NCBI RefSeq assembly: GCF_018617485.1
Contig: NZ_JACSKH010000001.1
Location: 558,001 to 622,000, forward strand
DNA: 64,000 nt
Source of the DNA: Exiguobacterium sp. s124
GTDB lineage: Bacteria; Bacillota; Bacilli; Exiguobacteriales; Exiguobacteriaceae
Direction of reading: 5' to 3'
In this document: one piece after another, positions 42,263 to 50,855 of the stretch
How positions within the stretch are numbered: position 1 is the stretch's first letter
Layout: each line of letters opens with the position of its first letter
Position numbers and translations under genes: made by a program
The notes under the pieces: generated by a model
Told to the model about the DNA's origin: nothing
Database searches by the model: none
What the model saw: the letters and a program-made list of their open reading frames with translations, nothing else

Positions 42263-43108
42263 ATGATTATCAACCACAACCTTAACGCAATGAACGCACA
42301 CCGCAACATGTCGATCAACACGGGCAACGCCGGGAAAGCGATGGAGAAATTGTCTTCAGGTCTTCGCATCAACCGTGCAGGCGACGACGCAGCTGGACTT
42401 TCAATCTCTGAGAAGATGCGCGGACAGATTCGCGGTCTTGATATGGCTTCTAAGAATGCGCAAGACGGAATCTCATTGATCCAAACGGCTGAAGGTGCAT
42501 TGAACGAAACACATGACATTCTTCAGCGCATGCGTGAATTGACAGTACAGGCTGGAAACGAAGGAACTAACGCACCAGAAGATCTTGATGCAATCAAGTC
42601 TGAAATGGACCAACTTATTGCTGAAATTGATGGAATTGGTGATCGAACACAATTTAACGGTAAGACTTTATTGGATGGTTCACAAGCCTCTGGTACAGGG
42701 GATCTTGTTTTCCAAATTGGTGCAAACAACGGTCAAAAATTAACTTTGAATATCGACAGCATGAAAGCAGCTGATTTGGGAACAACAGTTGCAGTTTCAG
42801 ATCTTGATGTAACAGATTTTACGACTAATACTTTCGATGATCAATTGACTGGGATTGATGAAGCGATTCAATCAGTGTCTGATCAACGTTCTAGTTTGGG
42901 TGCGAACCAAAACCGACTCGAGCACACAATCAAAAACCTCGAAAACGCATCAGAAAACCTCACAGCTGCAGAATCACGTATCCGTGACGTTGACATGGCG
43001 AAAGAGATGATGAATTTCACGAAGAACAACATCTTGAACCAAGCTTCGCAAGCAATGCTAGCGCAAGCAAACCAACAACCACAAGCTGTTCTTCAATTGC
43101 TCCGTTAA
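42263..43108 (+). CDS. hag: Flagellin 2
   Basis: 281 residues. First ~80 and last ~65 residues are almost identical to flagellin 1 at DNA level; the centre (about 42540–42890) differs. It ends QANQQPQAVLQLLR without an intron. At the position matching the proposed 5' splice site it has GCG (43061–43063) rather than GCT. GGAGGG precedes the ATG. Both tandem copies probably enter the same filament. Confidence 0.95.
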   Translation: MIINHNLNAMNAHRNMSINTGNAGKAMEKLSSGLRINRAGDDAAGLSISEKMRGQIRGLDMASKNAQDGISLIQTAEGALNETHDILQRMRELTVQAGNEGTNAPEDLDAIKSEMDQLIAEIDGIGDRTQFNGKTLLDGSQASGTGDLVFQIGANNGQKLTLNIDSMKAADLGTTVAVSDLDVTDFTTNTFDDQLTGIDEAIQSVSDQRSSLGANQNRLEHTIKNLENASENLTAAESRIRDVDMAKEMMNFTKNNILNQASQAMLAQANQQPQAVLQLLR

Positions 43109-43140
43109 TTCAGAGGTCATCCGTTTATAGCATTCTAATG

Positions 43141-43176
43141 AAAGGCTGTGAAGCATATGCTTCACAGCCTTTTTCG
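43141..43176 (+). terminator. Terminator of flagellin 2
   Basis: AGGCTGTGAAGC and GCTTCACAGCCT, perfect 12-bp stem with ATAT loop, then TTTTT. Confidence 0.9.
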
Positions 43177-43478
43177 TGTTTTGTCACTCTCTATCGATTA
43201 GTGTAGTAGATGGTGATTTGAAGATTAGTTTTTAATATTAAATAGCTTTCGGACGAACATGACTTAAAGTGAAGTATGTTTTGAAATTATTTAGTACTTT
43301 GATTCTTTAATTGCGTCAAAGAAAGTAAAATTTTTTACAACAAAAATTCAAACAAATAAATACAATAAATCCTTTAAGGGTTTTTTACATAAACAATTCA
43401 ATTTATCAAATCGCTATAAATTTACTTCGTTCGTACCGATAATGTCCATGAGAACATTTATAAAGGGAGTAGACGAAT
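43177..43478 (+). promoter_or_regulatory. AT-rich gap with sigma-D-type promoter of flaG
   Basis: About 300 bp without a gene. TAAA (43417–43420), 14-nt spacer, ACCGATAA (43435–43442) resembles a sigma-D promoter for flaG–fliD–fliS–fliT. ACTTTGATTCTTTA at 43296–43309 repeats the spacer sequence of the flagellin 2 promoter, but no -10 follows. Confidence 0.5.
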
Positions 43479-43835
43479 ATGAACCCGACCATATCAGAAG
43501 TCCGGTTGCACCTACCGTCTTCCGTCTTGCCATATGAACAAACAAAAAACGTGTTCGTCGAAGCGAATCAAGCAAAGCTTGCTGACGAAGGTATCGTCAT
43601 TCTTCCGACGCCTCAGCACGTTACAAAGTTAGAGGCGGCCGTCGAGAAGGCGAATCAGATGTTAGAACAACAACGGACAGGATTAAAATTCATGAAGCAT
43701 GAAAAGTTGAATGATTATTACATTCAAATCGTAGATTCCAATAACGATGTCATTCGTGAAATTCCGAGTAAAAAGTCATTGGACTTTTTTGCGGCGTTTA
43801 TGGAATTTAACCATCTCTTCGATGAACGAGTATAA
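43479..43835 (+). CDS. flaG: FlaG family protein
   Basis: 118 residues. The C-terminal FlaG domain (ANQMLEQQRTGLKFMKHEKL, YYIQIVDSNNDVIREIPSKK) is clear. FlaG/YvyC affects filament length in several bacteria. First gene of the flaG–fliD–fliS–fliT unit; AAAGGGAG precedes the ATG. Confidence 0.88.
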   Translation: MNPTISEVRLHLPSSVLPYEQTKNVFVEANQAKLADEGIVILPTPQHVTKLEAAVEKANQMLEQQRTGLKFMKHEKLNDYYIQIVDSNNDVIREIPSKKSLDFFAAFMEFNHLFDERV

Positions 43836-43847
43836 AGGAGTGATTTG

Positions 43848-45332
43848 ATGACTACCCCAATTCGATTCGGTGGCTTGGCAAGTGGAATCGATACAGACTC
43901 GATTATAAAACAATTAATGACAGTAGAGAGAATTCCGGTTGATCGACTGGAACAAAAAAAACAACTGACAACTTGGAAGGTGGACGCTTTTCGGGAGGTC
44001 AACCGTTCGCTTTTGGCACTTCGAAATAATGCAGTCGATTTAACATTAAGTAAGAATTTTTATGCGAGAATTGCAACTTCATCTGATGAATCGAGAGTGT
44101 CGGTAAGTGCGACTCCTTCTGCAGGGAATACTTCCATTCAAATTACGGAGGTTACTGCTTTGGCGAAAAGTGCATCAACTTACAGTGTCATGCCAAACGG
44201 TGTAACAGAAGTGGTTGATCAGAACAATGTCAAAGTGACAAAGGACACTAAGTTAGTAGATTTGAACGGAGTGAGTCCTTCTACACTGTCTTTCAAATCA
44301 AGCGAGAGCGGTACGTTGGTGTCGTTAAATTTAACAGACACTTCTACAGTAGGCGATTTATTAAATAAACTGAATGCCAAGGATAGTGGGGTTTCTGCAT
44401 TTTTTGATGATGCGACAGGGAAATTGTCAATCACATCGAGACAAACGGGTACTGATGCGACAATTGAATTCAATGATACGACTATTACAGATGCTTTTTA
44501 TTTAACGAACGGAGTAAATGGCTCGAATGCGGAATTTACTGTCAATGGAATGGCTATCTCTCGTGCAAGCAATACTGTCACGATTGATAATGTAACCCTT
44601 ACGTTAAATCAAACATTCAATGCGAGCAGTTCGCCTGTATCGCTGAATACAAAACCAGATACGCAAGCTGTATTCGATAAAATTAAATCATTTGTCGATA
44701 AATACAATGAAACGATTGAACTAATGAGTAATAAGTATTCTGAGCGTCAGTACCGTGACTTCCCCCCTCTAACAACAGAACAAAAGGAAGAGTTGAGTGA
44801 AGAGGAAATCAAGAAATGGGAAGAAAAAGCGATGAGTGGACTCTTACGAAGTGATTCAAAGTTACGTTCCGGGTTAGATAGTTTAAGAAGTGCATGGTCA
44901 TCCACTGATGTTACGACTTCAGGCCCGAATCAACTTTATCAAATTGGTTTGTCTACCGGTAAAGATTTTAGAGCGGGTGGAAAGATTGAAATCGATGAAG
45001 TGAAGTTAAAAGAAGCGATTGAAACAGACCCGGAGTCGGTATACAAGTTGTTTTCAGATTCAACAAACGGGTTACTGACCAAAGTACGCGACATCACAAG
45101 AGACGTTCGAACTGGAATTACCAGAGAGGCTGGTGCTGATGGTGGCGTTTCAAATTCATTTAGCTTAGGCAGAGAATTAGTGACAATCGATAAAAGAATT
45201 GATTCTTTAAACCGTCAGTTGTTTGACAAAGAAAACGCCTACTATCGACGCTTTACAGCCATGGAAAAAGCGATGAATCAGGCAAACTCACAGGCAGGAT
45301 ATCTTCAACAGTATTTAGGCGGAGGCATGTAA
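43848..45332 (+). CDS. fliD: Filament cap protein FliD (HAP2)
   Basis: 494 residues. N-terminal RFGGLASGIDTDSIIKQLMT and the C-terminal region with INRQLF-like DSLNRQLFDKENAYYRRFTA and QANSQAGYLQQYL are typical. It caps the filament and folds flagellin subunits. Codon use in the middle (44100–44700) is noticeably AT-rich. ATG at 43848 has GGAG at 7 nt. Confidence 0.94.
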   Translation: MTTPIRFGGLASGIDTDSIIKQLMTVERIPVDRLEQKKQLTTWKVDAFREVNRSLLALRNNAVDLTLSKNFYARIATSSDESRVSVSATPSAGNTSIQITEVTALAKSASTYSVMPNGVTEVVDQNNVKVTKDTKLVDLNGVSPSTLSFKSSESGTLVSLNLTDTSTVGDLLNKLNAKDSGVSAFFDDATGKLSITSRQTGTDATIEFNDTTITDAFYLTNGVNGSNAEFTVNGMAISRASNTVTIDNVTLTLNQTFNASSSPVSLNTKPDTQAVFDKIKSFVDKYNETIELMSNKYSERQYRDFPPLTTEQKEELSEEEIKKWEEKAMSGLLRSDSKLRSGLDSLRSAWSSTDVTTSGPNQLYQIGLSTGKDFRAGGKIEIDEVKLKEAIETDPESVYKLFSDSTNGLLTKVRDITRDVRTGITREAGADGGVSNSFSLGRELVTIDKRIDSLNRQLFDKENAYYRRFTAMEKAMNQANSQAGYLQQYLGGGM

Positions 45333-45346
45333 GAGGAGGAATTTAA

Positions 45347-45721
45347 GTGGTAGCCAATCCATACGCAGCTTATCAAAACAATGCGGTCACGACCGCAAAC
45401 CCACAGGAACTGACGCTTATGCTTTATGATGGGGCACTCAAGTTCATGCGCCTCGCCAAGATAGCCATCGATCAGGGCCATCCTGATTTAAAAAATACTA
45501 ACATTCAAAAGACGCAAGCCATCTTCCAAGAACTTCGTCTGACACTCAATAAAGATATCGCCCTCTCGGAGAACTTAGACTCGCTCTATGAATATATGTT
45601 GCGCCGTCTCGTTGATGCAAACGTCAAGAACGACACGACGATTCTCGATGAGGTGATCGCTTTTACAACCGAACTCCGTGACACGTGGAAGGAAGCGATG
45701 AAACTCGCGAAGCAGTCATGA
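45347..45721 (+). CDS. fliS: Flagellin export chaperone FliS
   Basis: 124 residues: ANPYAAYQNNAVTTANPQEL, LMLYDGALKFMRLAKIAI, typical of FliS. It binds the flagellin C-terminal helix before export. GTG start behind AGGAGGAATTTAA. The stop overlaps the next start (ATGA). Confidence 0.94.
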   Translation: MVANPYAAYQNNAVTTANPQELTLMLYDGALKFMRLAKIAIDQGHPDLKNTNIQKTQAIFQELRLTLNKDIALSENLDSLYEYMLRRLVDANVKNDTTILDEVIAFTTELRDTWKEAMKLAKQS

Positions 45722-46071
45722 GACCGATTGATGAAATCATTTTAAAAACTCAGCATCTGAAAGAGTTGCTGGCAAAAGTTCCGGAAGAGCCGACGTACGA
45801 CACGTGGATGGAACAAATCCATGAGCTCCTGGACGACCGGGAACAATTGCTTGCGGCACACGGACCTGATTTACAGAAAGCCGATCAGACAGTCATTCGA
45901 CAGCTCGTCGATGACAGTCAAAAGATTGCACGTCTGATTGAAGCTGAACACCAACGTCTTGGCATGTCGCTCGGGACGGCCCGAATGGAACGGAAAACAG
46001 TCAAGTCGTATGTCGACCCATATGAGGACGTGGATTCAAACTTTTCCGGTTTATTTGACCAACAGACGTAA
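45718..46071 (+). CDS. fliT: FliT-like flagellar chaperone
   Basis: 117 residues, helical and charged (MRPIDEIILKTQHLKELLAK, LLDDREQLLAAHGPDL). Position after fliS and size match FliT-like proteins that guard FliD. It lacks its own strong ribosome site and is probably coupled to fliS through the 4-nt overlap. Identification rests on context more than sequence. Confidence 0.68.
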   Translation: MRPIDEIILKTQHLKELLAKVPEEPTYDTWMEQIHELLDDREQLLAAHGPDLQKADQTVIRQLVDDSQKIARLIEAEHQRLGMSLGTARMERKTVKSYVDPYEDVDSNFSGLFDQQT

Positions 46072-46072
46072 T

Positions 46073-46106
46073 AAAGCTCGGAGGCGCATGCCTTCGAGCT
46101 TTTTAT
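46073..46106 (+). terminator. Terminator of the flaG–fliT operon
   Basis: AAGCTCGGAGGC and GCCTTCGAGCTT pair (one G·T) around GCAT; TTTTT follows. T/A flanks may also serve the convergent gene. Confidence 0.8.
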
Positions 46107-46109
46107 GTA

Positions 46110-46487
46110 TTAAGAAGTTTTGATTTGGCGACGCATGCGAATGATGAAATAGGAAATGGTAAATAAAATCAGACCGCTTACAGAAAAGTTTAAATAGAGC
46201 CTCACAGCATCGTGAAGCGATACAACTGGTGTAGTACTGCCGAACCAAAGAAGAGGCAATATCGTCATATGCATGATACTCCAATGAATGAAAATCTGTT
46301 TTTTGAACGACCACTGTCTGACTTCGTAAATAACACTCGTGAGTCCGAGAAAGAAAGCGACCCCGGTGTAGATGAGCATTGTATGTGCGGTGTTTGTATT
46401 TTCAAACAATCCTTGATAGAGTGCGATTATCACAAACGGGAGCGACCATAAGAGACTCCTCACGAACCCTTTCTTTAGCAATGGCAT
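46110..46487 (-). CDS. DUF3021 family membrane protein
   Basis: 125 residues with four membrane helices (LLWSLPFVIIALYQGLFENT, MLIYTGVAFFLGLTSVIYEV, IHWSIMHMTILPLLWFG, LNFSVSGLILFTISYFIIRM). The plan fits DUF3021, whose members are often paired with a LytTR regulator; none is adjacent here. ATG at 46487 has AAGGG at 9 nt. Function unknown. Confidence 0.65.
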   Translation of the reverse strand: MPLLKKGFVRSLLWSLPFVIIALYQGLFENTNTAHTMLIYTGVAFFLGLTSVIYEVRQWSFKKQIFIHWSIMHMTILPLLWFGSTTPVVSLHDAVRLYLNFSVSGLILFTISYFIIRMRRQIKTS

Positions 46488-46647
46488 ATGAATCATCCCT
46501 TCATTGAATCGTTGAGTATACATACGCGCGCAACGAAAAAAAAGTTTCAGATAGAAAGCAAGGATGAAATAACGTCTGTTTTCCGCTATAATCGGGTAAA
46601 CATCAATGTAGCCGTTGCTTCTTTTCTGGAAAGAGGAGGGAAACGAG

Positions 46648-46833
46648 ATGCGTGAGAAAGAATCTAAGCCGGTATCATCACGGAAACGTCGTTATTTCGT
46701 CTATGGTCCAGAGGGAGCATATGATGAGTACGTGGAACGGGACCCGAAACTCGAGGCATATGTCGAGGACGAGACGCCGCTTGAGGATCGTCCCGATCCA
46801 TACGAGGAAGAAGAACTGAAATCAAGAGGATAA
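46648..46833 (+). CDS. Small acidic protein, unknown
   Basis: 61 residues with a basic start (KPVSSRKRRYFVYGPEGAYD) and strongly acidic end (EDRPDPYEEEELKSRG). GAGGAGGG precedes the ATG. A terminator follows, so it is probably a real small gene. No family recognised. Confidence 0.55.
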   Translation: MREKESKPVSSRKRRYFVYGPEGAYDEYVERDPKLEAYVEDETPLEDRPDPYEEEELKSRG

Positions 46834-46841
46834 GTGTATGT

Positions 46842-46877
46842 GTCAAGGTCCGATTGTGGACCTTGACTTTTATTTTA
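46842..46877 (+). terminator. Terminator of the small acidic protein gene
   Basis: GTCAAGGTCC and GGACCTTGAC, 10-bp perfect stem, then TTTTATTTT. Confidence 0.85.
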
Positions 46878-46968
46878 CCTGGAATGTTTTCTTGCCACCG
46901 TAAGGTTTGCCAATTCGTTATATTCGTCTTAACCACATCACTTAGATTATGAAAAGGGAGAGATGAAG

Positions 46969-47595
46969 ATGAACATGAAACGATTTGGCTTACTGATGGC
47001 AGTACCGCTCGCACTACTCGTCGGATGCGGGGAAGCAGATGAACTGAAGACGACGGCAACGGATACGGAAGAAGTGACAGAGGCGGAGACAAGTGCGCCG
47101 GAAGAGACGGCTGCTGAAGAGACGGACGTCCAAGAGAGTGAACTCGGAACGAACAAAATCTATATGAAGAACAAGGCACTCACGATCACGGAAACGATGG
47201 GGCCGATTCAGTTCGCAATCGACAAAGTGCAGACATCACGTCTCACAGTTGCAGAAGCGTACAAAGATTCATTTGACGGGCAGGATGAGGTGACGGTCGT
47301 TGCGATGAATATGCTTGCTGAAAACACGGTCGACGAGACGATGAGCTTCCATCCGAACCAGGCGACGCTCGTGACGAACACGGGGGAGCAAGTGTCTTCT
47401 GACATTTGGTTCTCAGATGACGTCGGTGGCGAATTTATGGGGAAAGTAGAGAAAGAAGGGAACGTCCTCTTCTTCGTGAAAGCAAAGCCGGAAGAACTGA
47501 CTGACCTTAAAGTTGTCATCGACGGACCTTTTGATGAGAACTTCGACAAAGTGGCAGAGGAGCGCTATGAATATACGATCAACGTGACAAAATAA
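46969..47595 (+). CDS. Lipoprotein with DUF4352-like domain
   Basis: 208 residues. Lipoprotein signal with lipobox LLVGC (Cys about residue 20), an acidic Thr/Glu linker, then a beta-rich domain (IQFAIDKVQTSRLTVAEAYK, VTVVAMNMLAENTVDETMSF) like the telokin-type DUF4352/DUF5067 domains. Expected on the outer face of the membrane. ATG at 46969 is best spaced from GGGAG. Function unknown. Confidence 0.7.
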   Translation: MNMKRFGLLMAVPLALLVGCGEADELKTTATDTEEVTEAETSAPEETAAEETDVQESELGTNKIYMKNKALTITETMGPIQFAIDKVQTSRLTVAEAYKDSFDGQDEVTVVAMNMLAENTVDETMSFHPNQATLVTNTGEQVSSDIWFSDDVGGEFMGKVEKEGNVLFFVKAKPEELTDLKVVIDGPFDENFDKVAEERYEYTINVTK

Positions 47596-47599
47596 AAGG

Positions 47600-47636
47600 T
47601 GGCGTGCCGAACGAATACCGGCACGCCTTTTGTATG
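47600..47636 (+). terminator. Terminator of the lipoprotein gene
   Basis: GGCGTGCCG and CCGGCACGCC stem, followed by TTTT. Confidence 0.8.
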
Positions 47637-47693
47637 GTCTAAACCCGATAAGAGGGAGATCATGAAACTATTCTATCTCCTAGGAGGTTCACG

Positions 47694-48278
47694 ATGAAGA
47701 ACGTTTATCTGCTCAAATATGACCGACAGCTCCATTATGAATGGTCGAGTCGGGTCATTGAAGAAATGGAAGACTATGTGTTGTTGTATGCGAGACCAGG
47801 ACGGACGCTTCGGCATCATACGCAAAGCGCCAGTTATACGTATGATTCTCACTCGTTGGAGTGTTTCATGAGGCATAAAGGATTCACGCTACAACTCGAT
47901 TTAGAGCAAGATGGAACGTTGCGGTGGTACTCCAATATTGGTCTTCCACCGACCATTACAGCTGAGGAGATTCATTTCGTTGACTTGGATATCGACTTTG
48001 TTGCGCGACAGCCGGGTGAATGGCAGCTCGTCGATGAAGAAGAGTTCGACATTAATCGAGTGCGATACGATTATCCTGAGTCGGTCATTTCGGAAGTATG
48101 GCAAACCGTTGATGAGGTGAAACAACGAATTCGACTACAGCAATTTCCCTTTGATGGATCCTTGGAAAGACGTCTCATCGAACTCTCCGAACTGGAAAAC
48201 CTCACTTCCGCTGATGTGGTAGTGGAATCGACAAGACGTCCCAGTCGCTTCCCGCGAACAGTTTGGCAAGATAGATAA
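47694..48278 (+). CDS. DUF402 family protein
   Basis: 194 residues. The DUF402 core is visible: LRWYSNIGLPPTI, EIHFVDLDIDFVARQPGEWQ, VDEEEFD, with metal-ligand aspartates. Relatives include nucleoside di-/triphosphatases of the Ntdp type. GGAGG precedes the ATG. Its last 77 bp overlap the convergent DinB-family gene. Confidence 0.75.
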   Translation: MKNVYLLKYDRQLHYEWSSRVIEEMEDYVLLYARPGRTLRHHTQSASYTYDSHSLECFMRHKGFTLQLDLEQDGTLRWYSNIGLPPTITAEEIHFVDLDIDFVARQPGEWQLVDEEEFDINRVRYDYPESVISEVWQTVDEVKQRIRLQQFPFDGSLERRLIELSELENLTSADVVVESTRRPSRFPRTVWQDR

Positions 48279-48702
48279 TCTGTCCTACGTGATAGCCGTA
48301 ATGCGACACTTGTCGCTCAATCGCATCGATGACAGAGTGCGCTTCCCCCCGAATCATCACTTCTTTTCCTAAGTCTTCTGGTTTCAGGTCAGCCAATACA
48401 TCGTCTAATAGTTGCCAACGCTCGTCCCATACCTGCATGAGCTCTTCACGGGATAATTGTTGGTCTTCAAACTCGGCATCACGATTGCGATCGGGTTTTT
48501 CGCCGTCTGTCGTCAAAAAGTCGGTCCAACGTGACTTCATGTTGTTTGCCACATGCTGGATGATGAGGGCGAGGGAGAGGGTGTCTGGTGCGAGCGTTTT
48601 GTGCAAATCTTCGTCACTTACTTGGACGAGCGCACGTTCGGCAAGTTGTTTTTGGCTATTGAACGTGGCGCGTACCGTATCGAGATAGTGTGTTTCAAAC
48701 AT
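48202..48702 (-). CDS. DinB-superfamily protein (DUF1572-like)
   Basis: 166 residues of the four-helix DinB/YfiT fold. Likely metal-binding histidines are IIQHVANNMKSRW near residue 50 and VSHYGYHVGQIIYLAKLF near residue 140. Bacillithiol-linked transferases share the fold, but the reaction is unknown. ATG at 48702 has GGAGG at 9 nt. Confidence 0.78.
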   Translation of the reverse strand: MFETHYLDTVRATFNSQKQLAERALVQVSDEDLHKTLAPDTLSLALIIQHVANNMKSRWTDFLTTDGEKPDRNRDAEFEDQQLSREELMQVWDERWQLLDDVLADLKPEDLGKEVMIRGEAHSVIDAIERQVSHYGYHVGQIIYLAKLFAGSDWDVLSIPLPHQRK

Positions 48703-48809
48703 AGAGAGGGTCCTCCTTTGATATGTAGACTCTTTATCTATACCCAATCATCGAATCCCTCAATGAGGACATCATAAAAAACGTAGGAAAAAATATCCTA
48801 CGCTTTCGA

Positions 48810-49475
48810 TTATGCATGTTCCAAACGGAAATCCTCCCAGTGCGTTCGCGCCTGATTGCGAATCCGCTCTGATACTTCCTTGCTGTTGAGAAGAATCCCG
48901 TACCAGCGACGTGCGTCCTCATAATAATCGAGCGCAGCGGAGAGGTCGGCGATTCGTAACATAAGCTGATCGTACGGCAGACCCGTACGAATCGGGTCCG
49001 TATACGCCTCTTGCACCTCGTTGTATTTATCGAGTGTTCGCTGCATCCATTCCCGCTCTGATGTATGATCGCCAATCAAACGATACATCCAGACGAGACG
49101 CATTCCGAGCATGGCAACGACCGAAGGTTTTTGTCCGCTTAACTGCGCCGTCATGACCGCAAATTTATAAAGAAGGATGACGTGTTCGTGGGAGCGTTTT
49201 CCTTTCAGTATGTTCGGGTTCACTTGATTGAAATAATGCGTTTCGAGCGCTTCGCGATTATGTTTTCGCACCTTGTCAAACGAGTCATGAAAGACGAGAT
49301 GGCAATGGTCGCATACAGTCGGTTCGTATAAATACGGATTCGGACCGTCATACGTCGTATAGCCGTCCTTCGCGACCTCGAGCGGTCGGATGTGACGCGA
49401 CAAGACACGTTGGGACTTGCTTTCTTGTAAACAATACGGACATTTGACTTTCTTTAAAAACAAATGTTCAGCCAT
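48810..49475 (-). CDS. DUF2225 family zinc protein
   Basis: 221 residues. Two cysteine pairs, VKCPYCLQES and TVCDHCHLVFHDSF, form a zinc site; the C-terminal half is TPR-like helices (LSAALDYYEDARRWYGILLN). Last gene of the second flagellar cluster, 10 nt after yaaR. Function unknown. Confidence 0.75.
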   Translation of the reverse strand: MAEHLFLKKVKCPYCLQESKSQRVLSRHIRPLEVAKDGYTTYDGPNPYLYEPTVCDHCHLVFHDSFDKVRKHNREALETHYFNQVNPNILKGKRSHEHVILLYKFAVMTAQLSGQKPSVVAMLGMRLVWMYRLIGDHTSEREWMQRTLDKYNEVQEAYTDPIRTGLPYDQLMLRIADLSAALDYYEDARRWYGILLNSKEVSERIRNQARTHWEDFRLEHA

Positions 49476-49484
49476 TTCGACACC

Positions 49485-49928
49485 TCACACATAGACGTTG
49501 ACGAGCAATCCGCGAATCTCACCGACCTGGTCCAGGAGAGAAAGGCGAGAGGCTTCTCCTGAGATGACCTGGTCCGTCAAAGCGAGGAGCTTTTGGTCGA
49601 CTTGTTCGACGACCTTATAGATTTTTGCACGACCCCTACGATTGAAACCGCGCTTGTCCTCGAGACGGAGTGCCGCGTCAACGGCCTCTTTCATAAAGTC
49701 TTTAATCATTTGTTTGTATTCGGCGAGCGCCTCGACAGTCTGGCTCTCGGCGAGCAGTTCCCCTTGTTCGTGAATTGCAGCGATTTGACGATGGAAGCGT
49801 TCATGCTCGCGGTCTTCACGTTTTTGTCCAATCACATTTTGGAAGGAGACGCCGGGTTCGACTTCGGGGCGTTTCGTCTTACTTGAGCCGAGGAGCGATT
49901 GCGTCTCCATGATGCGACGAATGTCCAT
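49485..49928 (-). CDS. yaaR: YaaR family protein (DUF327)
   Basis: 147 residues, helical and charged: SFQNVIGQKREDREHERFHR, LAEYKQMIKDFMKEAVDAAL, RGRAKIYKVVEQVDQKLLAL. Matches the DUF327 YaaR family of unknown role. Here it follows a flagellin, which hints at an export- or filament-linked job. Confidence 0.75.
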   Translation of the reverse strand: MDIRRIMETQSLLGSSKTKRPEVEPGVSFQNVIGQKREDREHERFHRQIAAIHEQGELLAESQTVEALAEYKQMIKDFMKEAVDAALRLEDKRGFNRRGRAKIYKVVEQVDQKLLALTDQVISGEASRLSLLDQVGEIRGLLVNVYV

Positions 49929-49952
49929 ATGGGCAACCGTCCTTTCTTTAGG

Positions 49953-50855
49953 TTAGTTCAATAATTGTAACACGCCTTGTGGCAGTGCGTTCGATTGTGC
50001 AATCATCGCCATGCCGGACTGATTCAAGATGTTTAAACGGGCGAAGTCCATCATTTCACGAGCCATATCAGCGTCACGGATACGTGACTCCGACGCCGTC
50101 AAGTTTTCGGAGCCGATAGCAACGACACTAACGTTCGCTTCAAGTCGGTTTTGAATCGCTCCGAGTTTCGAACGCTCGAGCGATACGCGGTTGATAGCCG
50201 CGTCGAATTTCGAAATGGCTTCCTCAGCCTTGGCTGGCGTCAAGACGCTCAACGCATAATACACTTTATTCGGCGTCTTTAAATCGTTATCGTGATCGAC
50301 GGCAGGCAATTTTCCACCCCCGGGCGTTGTTGTCGTAATCTTTAAAGCATGTGCCCGCATGTCTTCCACGTTTAAGATGACAGCTTCGTTGCTTCCGGCA
50401 CCGATCTGGAAGAAGAGGGTGTTTTCACCCTTCATATATTCCCCGTTCATGACTTTCTTTGAGTTGAACTCTGTCGTTTCCGCGATTCGTGTCACTTCTT
50501 CCGTCAAGGCGTTAATTTCTTCTTGGACGGCTTTCGCATCATCTCCGCTAAGCGTTCCGTTCGCTGCCTGAACCGACAATTCGCGCATGCGTTGGAGAAG
50601 GGAATGTGTCTCGTTCATCCCACCTTCTAGCGATTGCGTGAGCGAAATGCCGTCCAACGTGTTGCGTTCGGCCATCGAGAGCGAGTCGAGACGCATTCGC
50701 ATCTTCTCCGAGATCGCAAGACCTGCCGCGTCGTCGGACGCTTTGTTGATGCGAACCCCGCTTGAGAGTCGGTCCATCGTCTTCTTCATCGACGCTTGGT
50801 TTAAGGAGAGGGATGTATAGGCTTTTAACGCTTGGACGTTATTCGTAATTTTCAT
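49953..50855 (-). CDS. Flagellin 3 (divergent)
   Basis: 300 residues. N-terminus KITNNVQALKAYTSLSLNQA, LSSGVRINKASDDAAGLAIS and C-terminus SRIRDADMAREMMDFARLNI ending NALPQGVLQLLN are flagellin D0/D1. It is clearly different from the tandem pair and lacks their leader. The ATG at 50855 has GGAGG at 8 nt and lies inside the end of fliS2 (17-nt overlap). It may be a minor or alternative filament subunit. Confidence 0.9.
   Translation of the reverse strand: MKITNNVQALKAYTSLSLNQASMKKTMDRLSSGVRINKASDDAAGLAISEKMRMRLDSLSMAERNTLDGISLTQSLEGGMNETHSLLQRMRELSVQAANGTLSGDDAKAVQEEINALTEEVTRIAETTEFNSKKVMNGEYMKGENTLFFQIGAGSNEAVILNVEDMRAHALKITTTTPGGGKLPAVDHDNDLKTPNKVYYALSVLTPAKAEEAISKFDAAINRVSLERSKLGAIQNRLEANVSVVAIGSENLTASESRIRDADMAREMMDFARLNILNQSGMAMIAQSNALPQGVLQLLN

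Noticed and set aside
43177-43478. Possible small RNA in the gap before flaG
   Set aside because: Only a terminator, AT-rich sequence and a sigma-D-like promoter are visible; no independent promoter–hairpin–terminator set.
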